DNA of 64,000 bases from Spiroplasma attinicola (GTDB lineage Bacteria; Bacillota_I; Bacilli_A; Mycoplasmatales; VBWQ01), in the NCBI RefSeq assembly GCF_023509825.1, contig NZ_JAKQXY010000001.1, positions 186,001 to 250,000 of the forward strand, written 5' to 3'. Positions 40,073 through 51,484 of this stretch are shown piece by piece. The translations under genes were made by a program, and so were the position numbers. The first letter of the stretch is position 1; every line of letters begins with the position of its first letter. The notes under the pieces are model-generated. The model searched no databases, was not told the origin of the DNA, and was given only the letters and a program-made list of their open reading frames with translations.

Positions 40073-40678
40073 TTATTTATTAATTTTCAAAAAATTTGTT
40101 TTTTTTATTGCCTTAATTTAATGATTAGTAATTAAAACATTAAAAGCAATATCTCAATCATTAACAAATTTAATCTTTTCAGTAACTTTTTGAACCTTAT
40201 ATGCTAAAACCAATTTTAAACCTTTAAAATTACTTTTACTTAAAAATCGATCATAATAACCTTTACCGTGTCCAATTCGATAGTAATCTTCATTAAAAGC
40301 AACTAAAGGTAAAATTAGTACATCAATATTAGTAATATTAACTTTTTGACTATTAACTTTTGGTTGATAAATTTTTCATTGATTATCAACTACTAAATCA
40401 GAAAGACTATCAATATAAAAAAAATCAAGATTATTACCATTCATTCTCGGCAAAGCAACTTTTTTCTTTGCTGCTAATAATGTGGTAATAATTTTAATTG
40501 TATTAACTTCATAAGACAATGAATAATATAAAGCAAAAACTTGATTATTAGCAAAATACTTACTATTAATAAACTGTTGATAAATTTCTTCATCTCATTG
40601 TCTTTTATCATTCGCACTAATATTTTTTAAAATTTGTAAATATTTATTTCGCAATTGTTGTTTAATATTTCTATTCAT
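40073..40678 (-). CDS. fthC: 5-formyltetrahydrofolate cyclo-ligase
   Basis: 201 residues. KKVALPRM and the ATP/folate motif IGHGKGYYDRFL near residue 135 are diagnostic of 5-FTHF cyclo-ligase (MTHFS), which recycles 5-formyl-THF to methenyl-THF. N-terminal basic patch binds phosphate. The ATG lies inside the end of sufU (8-base overlap), so it is coupled to the Fe-S genes. A long AT spacer follows. Confidence 0.92.
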
Positions 40679-41126
40679 TATTTTTTACCTTATTTTTCAT
40701 TAAGAAAATTTCAGTAATTGCTTCACTAATAATTAGAGCACACTTAATTCGGTTTGGTTGTTTTAAGACATTTTTAAAAGCAACTAAGTCTTTTAGTAAT
40801 TTTTCTTGATAACTCTTACCTTGTAACATTGCTTGGTAATTACTATTAATAACTTTTATTTGATTAACTTTTTGACTAATAATCAAAGCATTAAAAATAT
40901 CAATTGATGATGTTGATATTGCACAACCAATTCCTTCAAAACGAGCATTAACAACTGTATCTTGATTAAAAGTTAATTCAATATAAAAATCATCAACACA
41001 AGCATTACGATTATGGTGAAAAACTAAACTATCTTTTGTTTTTAATAATCCTTTACTAATAGGATTACTATAATGACTAACAATTAATTTACGATAATGC
41101 TCATTTTCATTATTTAAAGAAGTCAT
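40671..41126 (-). CDS. sufU: Iron-sulfur cluster scaffold SufU
   Basis: 151 residues. Three Cys and the ligand Asp of SufU/IscU proteins are kept: NACVDD (C43, D45), GIGCAISTSS (C68) and RIKCALI (C129). SufU receives sulfur from SufS in Gram-positive bacteria through a zinc site. The ATG lies 17 bases inside sufS, so the pair is translationally coupled. Confidence 0.92.
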   Translation of the reverse strand: MTSLNNENEHYRKLIVSHYSNPISKGLLKTKDSLVFHHNRNACVDDFYIELTFNQDTVVNARFEGIGCAISTSSIDIFNALIISQKVNQIKVINSNYQAMLQGKSYQEKLLKDLVAFKNVLKQPNRIKCALIISEAITEIFLMKNKVKNNE

Positions 41127-42393
41127 TTAAAAAATCACCACCATCTTTAAAACCTTGTTGTAACGCTAAAACTAGTTTATCAACATCTTTTTCAGTATTA
41201 TAAATAAAAAAACTAACTCTTAAACTTGAAGCAGATTTAATTACATCTGATAATAATCGGGCACAAAAATTACCACTTCGCAAACAAATATTTTTATGTC
41301 CTAAATAATTAGCAACATCTTCAGCAAAAACATTATTAACATTAAATAATAAAGTTGCAGCACCTTGTCTTTCATTATAAATTATAACTTTATCAGCTAA
41401 ATTCTTTTTAAATTGACTAAGGGTATATTGTTTTAATTGTTTTTGATGTTGAGCAATAGTTGTTACACCAACTTTTAATAAATATTCAATTGCTATCTTA
41501 AGCCCAAAAACACCTGCTAAATTTGGTGTTCCAGCTTCAAAAACATCAGGTGGTTCTAATAATGTAAAATGTCCATCTTTATCAATACGACCACTCATGC
41601 CACCGCCTAAAATTAATGGTTTTAATAATGGCAATCATTTTGCTTTTGTTCATCAGACAGCAATTCCAGTTGGACCAAAAATTTTATGACCGGAAAAAGC
41701 AAAAAAATCAATTGCTCAATCTTTAACATTTGTTTCAATATGACTAACTGCCTGTGCACCATCAATTACAACTAAAATTTTTTCAAATGGTCACTCGACT
41801 TCACTTAAATTTTTTAATTGATAATTATTAATTACTTTAGTTATTGCTTTAACATCATTAACAGTAGCAAAAGAATTATTAACATTGGCAAAAGCAACAA
41901 TTCGTGTTTTATTAGTTAGTGCTTTTTTTAAATTTTCAATTGTAATTAAACCATCATCTGTTACTTCAATAAACTTTAAAATAATCTTTTTTTCTTGAGC
42001 TAAACGATAAAATGGTAGTAATAAAGAACTATGTTCAGAAACTGTTAATAAAATTTCATCTCCTGGTTTTAAATAAAAACTTAAACTATAAGCAATTTGA
42101 TTTAAAGCAAATGTTGTTGAAGCACAAAAAACAACTTCATTCGGTTGGCACTTAATTAATTGAGCAACAGTTTCACGAGTATCTTGATAAATCTTATTTG
42201 TTTCATATCCTAAAGGAAAATCACTACTATGACTATTAGTGCTATAGTTTTGATAATAATTAGTCACCGCATCAATAACTACTTTTGGCTTCAAAGTTGT
42301 TGCAGCACTATCAAAAAAAACTAAATCAGGATGATTTTTAAACCAAGGAAAATCATTTTTTATTTTAAAATCATTCAAATTTTTAGTTGCCAT
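41110..42393 (-). CDS. sufS: Cysteine desulfurase SufS
   Basis: 427 residues. PLP Lys at 237 in FSGHKIFGPTGIA; active-site Cys at 377 in LRSGNFC; VFFDSAATTLKP near the start; SEHSSLLLPFYRL in the cofactor fold. It supplies sulfur from cysteine. The gene starts a sufS-sufU-fthC unit. Among Mollicutes SufS-SufU is the usual minimal Fe-S set. AATGGAGTAA before the ATG. Confidence 0.96.
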
Positions 42394-42550
42394 TTTTACT
42401 CCATTTATTTATATAATAAAATTATAAAACATTATTAAGCTAATTATGATAAAAAACTAATAAATAGGACAGTTTTTAAAAGAAAAAAATATTGTTAAAA
42501 TATTTATTAAATCAGAAAATTTGAGTTAATTAATTAAAGTTTTATGATAA

Positions 42551-42556
42551 TATAAT
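42551..42556 (+). promoter_or_regulatory. Putative -10 box of the lipoprotein pair
   Basis: TATAAT about 50 bases before the lipoprotein ATG. The region 42394-42550 separates divergent genes; apart from AT-rich sequence I see nothing else in it. Confidence 0.4.
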
Positions 42557-42605
42557 TTTAATAAATCTATTTAAGTAAATATTTAATTTGAATGGAAGTG
42601 AACAA

Positions 42606-44648
42606 ATGCGTAATATGTTGGCTTTACTAGCAGCTTTTACATTATCAACATCGGCAGGAGCTTCTGTTGTTGCTTGTGGAAGTTCAACAAGTCATACAAC
42701 ACCAACTATCTTTAAATGAATCGATGCAATTAATGGTAAAAACGGTAAAACAGCAAGTGATTTTTTTGAAGATTTATTAAAAAATCCTGATACTGGCGTT
42801 GGTCAAACTTTATATAAAGATATTGTTGATTATATTAGTCTTTCAATTTTAAAAACTAATGCAATTTTTGAAAGTGATTATCAATTTGCTCGATTATCAG
42901 TTGAAAACCAAATTACTAATACCCAAGATTCATTAAAAGCAAAATATGGTCATGGTTGAGAAAAACAATGAAATAAATTTTTAAAAGATCCAGCACAAGG
43001 TGGCGATGGTGACACAGGTAGTTATCAACGTTATTTTGACATTCTATTAAAATCAAAAGCCAACACAATTGTTACTCAATATTATGTTAATGATAATTAT
43101 CATAATTACCAATATTATAATAGTACTGAAATTAGTATTTGATTGAATGATATGTACAATAAAATGTCTCCAAGTGGAACAATAGCAGATTACCTTCAAA
43201 ATGGAATTTACAAAGACCGAGTTTGAATTGTTGCAAGAAGTGTTTCAAGTGCCACAGCAATTGCTGATGCTGAGAAAGATTTAGAAACTGCAATTCACAA
43301 TGCTTCAAGTGCAAGTAATATTCAATTAGTAAATCGAGTAGCTAAAACAAAAGATGATCAAGAATTACAATCTGGCGATGACTATTTAATTGATCCTTCA
43401 GATACTATTAAAGGATTATTAAGTAATCAACAAGCAAAAATTGCTCAAGTATGAATGAAAAATCAAGGACCAATTTGAACTCGTCAAATTGTTGTTCCTT
43501 TTAATGATAATATTAAAAGTAGAGCACTAAAAACAGCAATTACTGCTGATAGTTTTAGTGAACATGCACCAGAATTAAATAATATTATTAATGATATTAA
43601 AACCAATGGTTTTGAAACAGCTTTAAAAAATCAATCTCCAGGAAGTATTAAAAATGTTACTACTTCATCAGAAACTGGTGATTTGGGATTAGTAACTTTA
43701 AATAGTGAACCTAGCAATATTAAATCTTCATTTTTATATTATTTATATCGTTATGTAACAAGTACTGAAGGAGTTGGACAAAATATTAGTACGACTACCC
43801 CTTACCAATTATCTGAAGCAAATACTACTTCTGGTTTAACAAGTTTAATTACAAGTATTAATCGAACAAGAGTTACTAATACTACGACACAAACAAGTCA
43901 ATATAATGATTTAGTATGAATGAGTGACAATGATTCAGTAGCAAGATATAGTGGTACCGATGAAAATAAAATATCAATTTTTATTGATGCTGATGGCATT
44001 CACTTTGTTCAAACTCCAGGTATTGCCTATACTTCAACAGTAAGCACTGAACCAATTCAAGAAACTATTACTAAATATACTCAATTAGTTTCTAATGAAA
44101 ACCAAGAAGTAACTTGAGATGATGTTAAAAATTTAAGTGATCGTTCTGGTGGATTAACTAATACACCTTATCTTGATTTTTTACAAACTCAATATTTATT
44201 ATGAAATGCTAATAATCTAACAACTTACTTTGATTTAAATGAAAGTTTAAAAAACTTTACTAGTGGTTCAAGTGATATTTCTAGTAATTCTTGATGAGAT
44301 TACATTTTATACTTTAATAAAAATATTGATAATATTCATTGAAACTTACCTGAATTATTAAATACAGGCGCAATTGCAGCAGCAGATGATAAAATTTATC
44401 ATTTTGTTGACTTAATGAAACAATGATTTACAACAACTTTTAATATTAGATGAAATCGTTTACAAGGGACAAATATTGAAACTTTAGTTAAAAATATTAA
44501 TGACTTAAATAATACTTGAGATAGTGATAAAGAAACTAAAGACAATGGTCCACCTGCTCGTTTAAATGCTGAAGATATTAGAACTTATTTAGATCAAGTT
44601 GCTGGTCAAACTATTTGATGATATGACCCAAATAATATCCAAAATTAA
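42606..44648 (+). CDS. Large lipoprotein (680 residues)
   Basis: Signal peptide MRNMLALLAAFTLSTSAGASVVAC with the lipobox VVAC and Cys at residue 24, so it is lipid-anchored outside the membrane. The mature chain is rich in Asn, Asp, Ser, Thr and Trp (many UGA). It has no motif I can name; ISIFIDADGIHFVQTPGI near residue 460 is unusual. GGAAGTG lies before the ATG. Eighteen bases separate it from the second lipoprotein, so they are expressed together. Confidence 0.85.
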
Positions 44649-44666
44649 AAATGGAAGAGTGGAAGA

Positions 44667-46343
44667 ATGAAAAAAACTAAAAAACTATTACCATTAATCG
44701 GTTCTTTAACTTTACTAGCAGCTCCAGTTGTTTTAGTTAGTGCTTGTAGTTCTGAAGTTAATCGTTACAATGCTGCTCTGCCAAAAGACATCCAAGACCG
44801 ATTACTTTTTGATTTTATTGGTGTTAATTATAATGTTGATGCTAAATCACATTTTAATAATATTTATAAACAAGGTATGGAATTTTTGAAAAAAGAAGTT
44901 GAAGGAATTATGGCAGAACAAGAATTCTTGAATTTCTTTCAAGATAAATTAGGTTACTCAGAAGCTGTATCTAAAACAACTTTTGAAGAAATTAAAGATA
45001 ATCTTGGACTTAATATCTTAGCAACAGAATATTTTAATACAATTAATAATGGTCAAAATTTTGATAATAAAGATACAACAAAATTAATCTTTCAAACTGA
45101 TAATTGACATCAATTTGGAACAACGCGATTTAATTATGGTAATGTTCCATATTACTCTGAACACAATCCTAATAATATCTTTTCAAATTCAAATTTATAT
45201 ACAGATTTAGACGATGCAACTAAAGATGCAGAAATTAAAGCAGTTGCAAAACACGCTGATGAAAACTTCAATCTTGAACTTTCTAGTTTAACAGCAAATA
45301 ATCTTAAATGAAATAGTCCAACAACTCCTGCTGCACCTGTACCAGTATTAGGTTCTGATAATGATATTCAAAACTATCAAAAAAGATTAGAACGTTTCAA
45401 GTGATGATTACGTTTTCGATACCAACAATATTATTATTCAGTTATTTTGCCTGAATTAAATCAAACATTATTTACTATGGCTAATATTTTAGATTCAATT
45501 TTAAAAGTTGATGCTGCAAAAAAAACAATCGCAATTGATAATGGTGTCTTTGCAACGCAATTACAATCATGAGCACCGAATGCTAAATGAACATCAAATT
45601 ATCGTTTAGTATGAGATTATACAACTAATGAAAAAACAGCAATTAATATTAATGCTAATTGAGATGCAACGACAAATCCAACTAAATTACCTGAATTAAT
45701 GTCAGATAATCAAACTTTAAACACAAATTTCTTAAATGAACTAGCAGGAACTGATAAAACATTAAAAAATTCTGCGGATGCAATTTTTGGAATTAATGGT
45801 TTTGTTAATGATACTAGTTCAAAACTTTACAACACACAAGTCAAAGATGCTACTGTTAGTGGCTGAGCTAGAAACCTTGATGGTAGTCATTATTGAGGAC
45901 AAAATAATAATGGAACTTTTGCTTATACTGCTCCAATTTATTGAATTGATGTTGTTCAAAATCTTAACTTTAATTTTTATCAAAATCAAAGCCAAGCTAG
46001 TCAATGACTTGTTAGTGATCCTAATCAACTAATAACAAAGTGAAATAACAATCCTGATAATAGTACAATATCAAGTACAAACTTTTCACAATATATTCGT
46101 GCTGATTATCTTAATGGTGACTCAACACCAACTCAAGACCAATATATTACTACTCAAGAGATGAAATGAAATATTTTCTGACAAATGATTTATTGACTTT
46201 CTGCTCAAGTAGACAGTAATCCAAACAAAACTCAAGCAGCTGATAATTTTACAACAGCAGCGAAAGTACTTTTCCCAAAATTTATTAAAAAAACTAATAT
46301 TTACAACATTGACTTTTGAAATGCTGTAAGTTCATACTACTAA
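44667..46343 (+). CDS. Large lipoprotein (558 residues)
   Basis: Signal peptide MKKTKKLLPLIGSLTLLAAP, lipobox VSAC at residues 24-27. Mature part: FIGVNYNVDAKSHFNNIYK, a long helical start, then Asn/Trp-rich region and many UGA codons. Ends FWNAVSSYY. Family not recognised. GGAAGA before the ATG. A terminator follows, so the two lipoproteins form a two-gene operon and may be partners on the cell surface (inference). Confidence 0.85.
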
Positions 46344-46351
46344 TTAATAAA

Positions 46352-46392
46352 AAATAAGAAAGATGAAATATTAATTCCATCTTTCTTTTATT
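46352..46392 (+). terminator. Terminator of lipoprotein operon
   Basis: AAGAAAGATG and CATCTTTCTT pair across about 12 bases and are followed by TTATTATA. Confidence 0.75.
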
Positions 46393-46457
46393 ATAAAATA
46401 ATATTTTACTTTACTTTTTTTATATAAGTTATAATTAAAGTATGAATGAGGTGAATT

Positions 46458-46913
46458 GTGTTAGAAAAACCTGATTGTCTTTTCTGTCAAATTATTAAAG
46501 AGCAAAAAAATCTTATCTATCAAGATAAATTAACAGCAGCATTTCTCGATATATTTCCAGTTGAAAAAGCTCATATCTTAGTTGTTCCTAAAAAACATTC
46601 TGATACTTGACTGGAAACTGATAAAGCAGATCTTATTGCAACTAATGTTACTGCTCAAAAGTTAGCCAAAAAATTATTAAACATTTTCCCTAACAAAATT
46701 CAAGGTTTCAACATTGTTATTAATAATGGAAAAATAGCTAATCAAATGGTATTCCATTTTCATATTCATGTTATTCCCAAATTTAATGCTAATCAAGGAT
46801 TTGAAATTATTCATAAACGTAATGAAAATGAAATGAAACAACTTGAAATGACAAGAAAAATATTAAAAGAAAATCTAAATGAAAGAGAGAATGAGTATGA
46901 GAAAAAGTATTAA
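46458..46913 (+). CDS. HIT-family nucleotide hydrolase/transferase
   Basis: 151 residues from GTG, preceded by GAGGTG at 5-6 bases. CLFCQIIKEQ at the start, DIFPVEKAHILVVPKKH, and the HIT motif HFHIHVIPKF (HxHxHxx). Members hydrolyse AMP-linked nucleotides (HinT-like). The Cys pair CxxC at the start is common in the bacterial group and may bind zinc. No upstream ATG in frame. It overlaps the next gene by 23 bases. Confidence 0.93.
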
Positions 46914-47265
46914 GAATCAATTAACAGTTGGTAAAATTTTAATTGTTCTTGGTGGAATTTGACTTATTGTTTATAGTATTCTTGCTGTTGCAAAAGTTTA
47001 TACGCCAAATAAATATGGTTGAATTCTTGATTGACAAGTAATGCTAACAATTGGGATTCTTTATCTTATCTTGCCATATTCAGTTAAACCAGATATTTGA
47101 ACAAGAATTTGATCAATTGCTGTTTGTGTGATATCAGTTCTTGCCATTGTCTATTGTTTTACTCGTAGTGGCCTTGATTATAGTTTAGTTTGAACTTATC
47201 TTAACCCTTTACCACATTTTATTATTATAATTGGGACAGTATTTTGATTTATTCAAGGTAAATAA
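46891..47265 (+). CDS. Small four-helix membrane protein
   Basis: 124 residues from the first ATG (a second ATG at 46897 is also possible; the 23-base overlap with the HIT gene supports coupling). Four hydrophobic stretches: ILIVLGGIWLIVYSILAVA, VMLTIGILYLILPY, SIAVCVISVLAIVYCF, and FIIIIGTVFWFI. Five Trp are UGA. Family unknown. A long hairpin follows. Confidence 0.7.
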
Positions 47266-47307
47266 AATTAAAAAATTAAAAAGATGTAATAAAAATGAGT
47301 CAAAATC

Positions 47308-47375
47308 AAATGCATCGCAAAAAGTAAGTAAAGAAAAAGTCTTTGCTAAAATATTTTTGGAGATGCATTTTTTAT
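47308..47375 (+). terminator. Long-armed hairpin downstream of the membrane gene
   Basis: AAATGCATC (47308-47316) pairs with GATGCATTT (47362-47370), then TTTT. The interior also pairs partly (CAAAAA with TTTTTG), so the loop is long and structured. GGAG in the right half is enclosed. It probably terminates, but is also just upstream of a 35-codon ORF (47374-47481). Confidence 0.5.
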
Positions 47376-47444
47376 GCAAAAAAATATATTTATTAAAGAC
47401 TCAAAATTGATTCAAAAAATTGTTAATAAACATATTATTGAAAC

Positions 47445-48485
47445 TTATAAATCAAAACTATTTTTATTAAAAATATGATAGATTTTAATGGCATTGTTTA
47501 GGTAATCAAACTGAATATCATTATTAGAGTCTTCTTGTTTTAAAAGCTCTCATGTTTGTAATTCATTATTATCTTTGGCATTGTAATGATATTTTTTCAT
47601 AATAATTGAAATATTATCTTGACTAATATAAATACTTGGTAAGTATGGCATTTCTTTAATTAAATTTTGTAATTCTTGTTTTTGTGTTTCAGAAAGATTT
47701 GCTGGTCATTCGTATTTATTGTTATTAGGAATTAAAGTAATTCTCTCAACTTGTTTTTTAAGTTTAGCAGCAAAAATCAAGTAGTTTTTAGAATTTTTGT
47801 CACCAATATTTTTTGTAACTAAATCAAAAGATCCTAGTTTTGTATATTTAGTATAGTTATTTTTTTGACTTCTTTCAGAAAAATCTACTGAATTAAAAAG
47901 AAAAAGAAGTAATAATCCATAAATAATTCCAAAAATTGGACCAAAATATAAAATAGCAAGTAAAAAACCTTTAAAATTATTTTTTTTCATTTTGGTAATG
48001 ATTCCTCAAGAAAAATCTAAATGATTGATTTTTCCGTTTACAACTAAGCGATTTTTATTTTCTTCAATTCAAGATAGTTGAATACATTTTTTATTACTTT
48101 TTGATTTTTTTAAATAAATTTCTTGACAAATTGGCGTGACATTGAATAATTGTGTAACATTAGTAACTTCAAGATTATTGATTTTTTTTAGTTGATAACT
48201 ATTTTTTTGAAGATAATGTTCATATAAATCTTTTGGTAAATATTTAATACCGACTCTTAAACTTACAAATAAATTAAAAAATGTTAAAATAGTTCAACAA
48301 CCTAATAAAATTCAAGTTAAATATCTATGTTCTTGAAAAAAAGGCAGTTTAGCAGCTAAAGAGGCTCATTGTCCTACAAAAATAATTGTCAATGGAATTC
48401 ATAGTCAATTACAAAAAATTAATAAAAATAATCGCAGTTTAGGATTTATTTGAATTATTTTAATTTCTTTTTTTACATCATTCAT
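47445..48485 (-). CDS. Membrane protein (346 residues)
   Basis: One frame from MNDVKKEIKIIQINPKLR to FNKNSFDL; seven UGA codons would break it under the standard code. Two membrane helices near residues 21-40 and 56-78, a soluble stretch, a third helix at about 170-195 (GFLLAILYFGPIFGIIYG), then a soluble C-terminal domain of 150 residues. An internal ATG at 47990 (MKKNNFKGFLLA) could start a shorter form, but the frame upstream is open, so I keep the long one. No recognised domain. Confidence 0.65.
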
Positions 48486-48595
48486 TATTAATATTCCTTA
48501 CTTTTAAAATATCATCATAATTATTTTTCACTCAATTTTAATTATAAAACTATGAACTTAAAGTAACAATTAAATTCTACAAGAACCCAAAAATA

Positions 48596-48634
48596 AAAAG
48601 TAGTAAGTTTTTTTAAATACTTACTACCTTGAGT
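48596..48634 (-). terminator. Terminator after yhaM
   Basis: AAGGTAGTAAGTA and ACTTACTACTTTTT pair on the - strand with a loop of about 10 bases and a T-run. Confidence 0.8.
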
Positions 48635-48673
48635 GAACTCTAATAATTAACTTTTTTATTTTGATTAAATAAA

Positions 48674-49636
48674 TTATTTTTGATTTTTCTTTGCTGGTTT
48701 ATAAAAATTTCTACCTTCCAAAACTAAAATACGATTTGTTGTTTCACCAGGATTAACTTCTTTTAAATTTTCATCAATAATAGCAATTTTTGCATCCAAA
48801 TCATCAATATGATGAACAATTTCAGCTTCTAATGTTTTTGGTAATGTTGGTGAACCAAATTCATATTTACCATGACTTGCTAAAATCATATGTTGCAATA
48901 AGATAATACTAGGGTCTTGATCATTAATTTTCAAATCATGACAAGCAACTTTAACTTGTTCGCTGCCAATAACAATATGACCTGCCATTGAACCTTGAAA
49001 AGTAAAATTAGTTACTAACTGTGAACTTAACTCTCAAATCTTACCAAAATCATGCATAATAATTCCGGCATAAAGCAAATCGGAATTAATATTACGATCA
49101 GCATAAATCTTAACAATTTCTTTAGCAACTTTTAACATTGTTGTTGTATGTCATAATAAACCACCACGAACACTATGATGAATTCTAACTGCTGCTGGAC
49201 GAGTAATAAAGTCTTTTTGATATTTTTTCAATAAATATAAAACAACTTTTTTTAAAATTGCATCATCAAAACTTTCAACTGTTTCAATAATATTTTTTCA
49301 TTCTTTTTCAATTTTAATTGGAGCACTCAAAATTAAATCTTGATAATATAATTCAGCTTCTTTATCTGATAAAACTTGATAATTATTAATTTTTAATTGT
49401 AAATCATTATTATAAAGCAAACTATTAACATCAACTTTAACTGCTTGACCCATCTTTAATGCTTGTAAATCTGCTTCTTTTGCATCTCATAATCGAGCAT
49501 TAATTGTTCCTGAATTATCTTGTAATAGTAAATTAAGATAAGCATTACTATTACTTGCCACACCTTGTCAAACTCGTTTAACTAGGGTAATTAATTCATA
49601 TTTATTGTTAGCATCAATATCTTTAATTTTAGTCAT
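48674..49636 (-). CDS. yhaM: 3'-5' exoribonuclease YhaM
   Basis: 320 residues. N-terminal OB domain (YLNLLLQDNSGTINARLWDA), then an HD domain: HHSVRGGLLWHTTTML, MHDFGKIWEL (HD pair), GSMAGHIVIG and HMILASHGKYEFGSPTLP. Same domain order as Cbf1/YhaM of Gram-positive bacteria. The ATG lies 8 bases inside the phosphohexomutase gene. The last codons are basic (PAKKNQK). Confidence 0.93.
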
Positions 49637-51326
49637 CTTTTAGTTGCTCCTTTGTTACTGGTATTTTTAAGTATTTTTTTGCTAATTCTTGATACATATT
49701 ATTCATTTTTGCTTTTGCTGTTTTAAGATCTTTATCAATGCAAACAAAATAAAATTTAATTTTTGGTTCAGTGCCACTTGGTCGTACTGCAAATCAAGAA
49801 CCATCAATAAAATAAAACTTTAATAAATTTTGCCCTGGCATATCATAAAGACCATGTAAATAATCTTCTTGCTTTGCTAAAGCAATATTTGCCAAACTAG
49901 AAACTTCAGAATTTCTTAAAGTATCCATCATATTAATAATTTGCTTTTGTCCCGTTTGTCCCTTTAAAACAATATTAACCGTATAACAATAATAATAGCC
50001 AAATTTTTGATAAATACAAGTTAAAACATCAACGAGTGTTTTTTGCTGTTTTAAGTAATATCAAGCAGCTTCTGCTAAAACCATTGCTGCTTGAATACCA
50101 TCTTTATCTCTAGTAATATCTTTAATTACATAACCATAAGCTTCTTCAAAACCAAAAACAAAATTAATTCCTCTAGCTTTTTCTTTTAAAATTTCAGCAC
50201 CAATTCATTTAAAACCAGTTAAGGTTTTAATTACTTGACAACCATAACTTTTAGCAACTTGATCTGATAAAGTGCCAGTAACAAAAGTATTATACATAAC
50301 AGGATTAATTGGCATTATTTTTCTCATTTGATAATGACTTAAAAGATATTCTAACAAAATTGGAGCAGTTTCATTACCATTTAATAAAATATAATCACCT
50401 TGATGTTTAACTGCAATCCCAATTCGATCAGCATCAGGATCATTTAAAATTACTAAATCAGCATGATATTTTTTTGCATATTTAATTGCTAAATTAAAAG
50501 TAGCCTTAACTTCTGGATTCGGTGAAACAACACCTTTAAAATCAGGATCATAATCTGCTTGCTCTTGAACAATAATCACTTGATATCCTGCTGCTTCTAA
50601 AATTGGAACAACTCATTCTCTTGCTGTGCCATGTAAATTAGAGAAAATAATTTTAAGATTGCGTTTTTCATTAGGATAAAATTGCAAACTTTTAATATCA
50701 TTACGATATTGTTCTTCAACATTAGTTGGGACTTCTTTAATTAAACTTTGATCATAGCGAAAATTAAAATCAAATTGATCTTGTAAATCTCGAATATTTT
50801 TAGCAATAACAGTTGTCACATCAGGTAATAATTGACAACCATTTTCATCATAAATTTTATAACCATTATATTCTGGTGGATTATGACTAGCAGTAATGAC
50901 AATTCCAGCAAGAGCATTAATTTTTCTAATACTATAAGATAAAACCGGTGTTGGACGCAACTTATTATCTTTAAATAAATAAGCATTAATATTATGATGA
51001 GCTAAAACTTTCGCAGTTAATAAGGCAAATTCAGTTGAAAAATGACGATTATCATGGGCAATCACAACACCACGAGTTGCTAACTGTTGCCGAGAAAATA
51101 CCGCATTCAAATATTTAACAACAGCGGTTGTTGTTTTAATAATTGTTACTTCATTAATTTTGTTTGAACCTGGACCAACTGTACTTCGTAAGCCAGCTGT
51201 GCCAAATTCTAATTCATTACTAAAAGCTTCAATAATTTCTTGTTGATTCATTTTTGCTAATTGCTCTTGGAGATGTTTAGGTAAAACTTGTCGTTTTCAA
51301 ATTTGATAATTTTCAGGTAAACTCAT
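49629..51326 (-). CDS. pgcA: Phosphoglucomutase/phosphomannomutase
   Basis: 565 residues. Catalytic phosphoserine loop TASHNPPEYNGYKIY, metal site NDPDADRIGIAV, substrate loop FGFEEAYGYV, and phosphate loop RPSGTEPKIKFYF are all present in order. FGTAGLRSTVGPG at the start is the family N-terminus. It converts glucose-1-P to glucose-6-P (or the mannose forms). AAAGGAAT before the ATG; coupled to yhaM. Confidence 0.95.
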
Positions 51327-51417
51327 ATTATTCCTTTCTGAAACTAACTTTCTTTTAATTATATAATAATTCCATCAACTAAAAGATTTTAATTTTATTC
51401 TAACTAGAAATAAAAAA

Positions 51418-51462
51418 AATAATTGTCAATATTTTTATTAAAAAATTAACAATTATATAAAA
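51418..51462 (-). terminator. Terminator after metK
   Basis: ATAATTGTTAATTTTTTAAT and its near complement ending GACAATTATTTTTTTT on the - strand. Confidence 0.7.
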
Positions 51463-51484
51463 ATTAAAATCTTTTTTTAAATTC

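Noticed and set aside
42394-42605. Search for a riboswitch upstream of the lipoprotein operon
   Set aside because: Only AT-rich sequence and a -10 box were found; no paired conserved elements.
47374-47481. 35-codon ORF as a confident gene
   Set aside because: It overlaps the 3' end of a convergent membrane gene and has no good Shine-Dalgarno; kept only as a remark with the hairpin.
47445-47990. Separate gene starting at the internal ATG 47990 (MKKNNFKGFLLA)
   Set aside because: The frame is open for another 165 codons upstream with UGA as Trp, and no ribosome site precedes the internal ATG.
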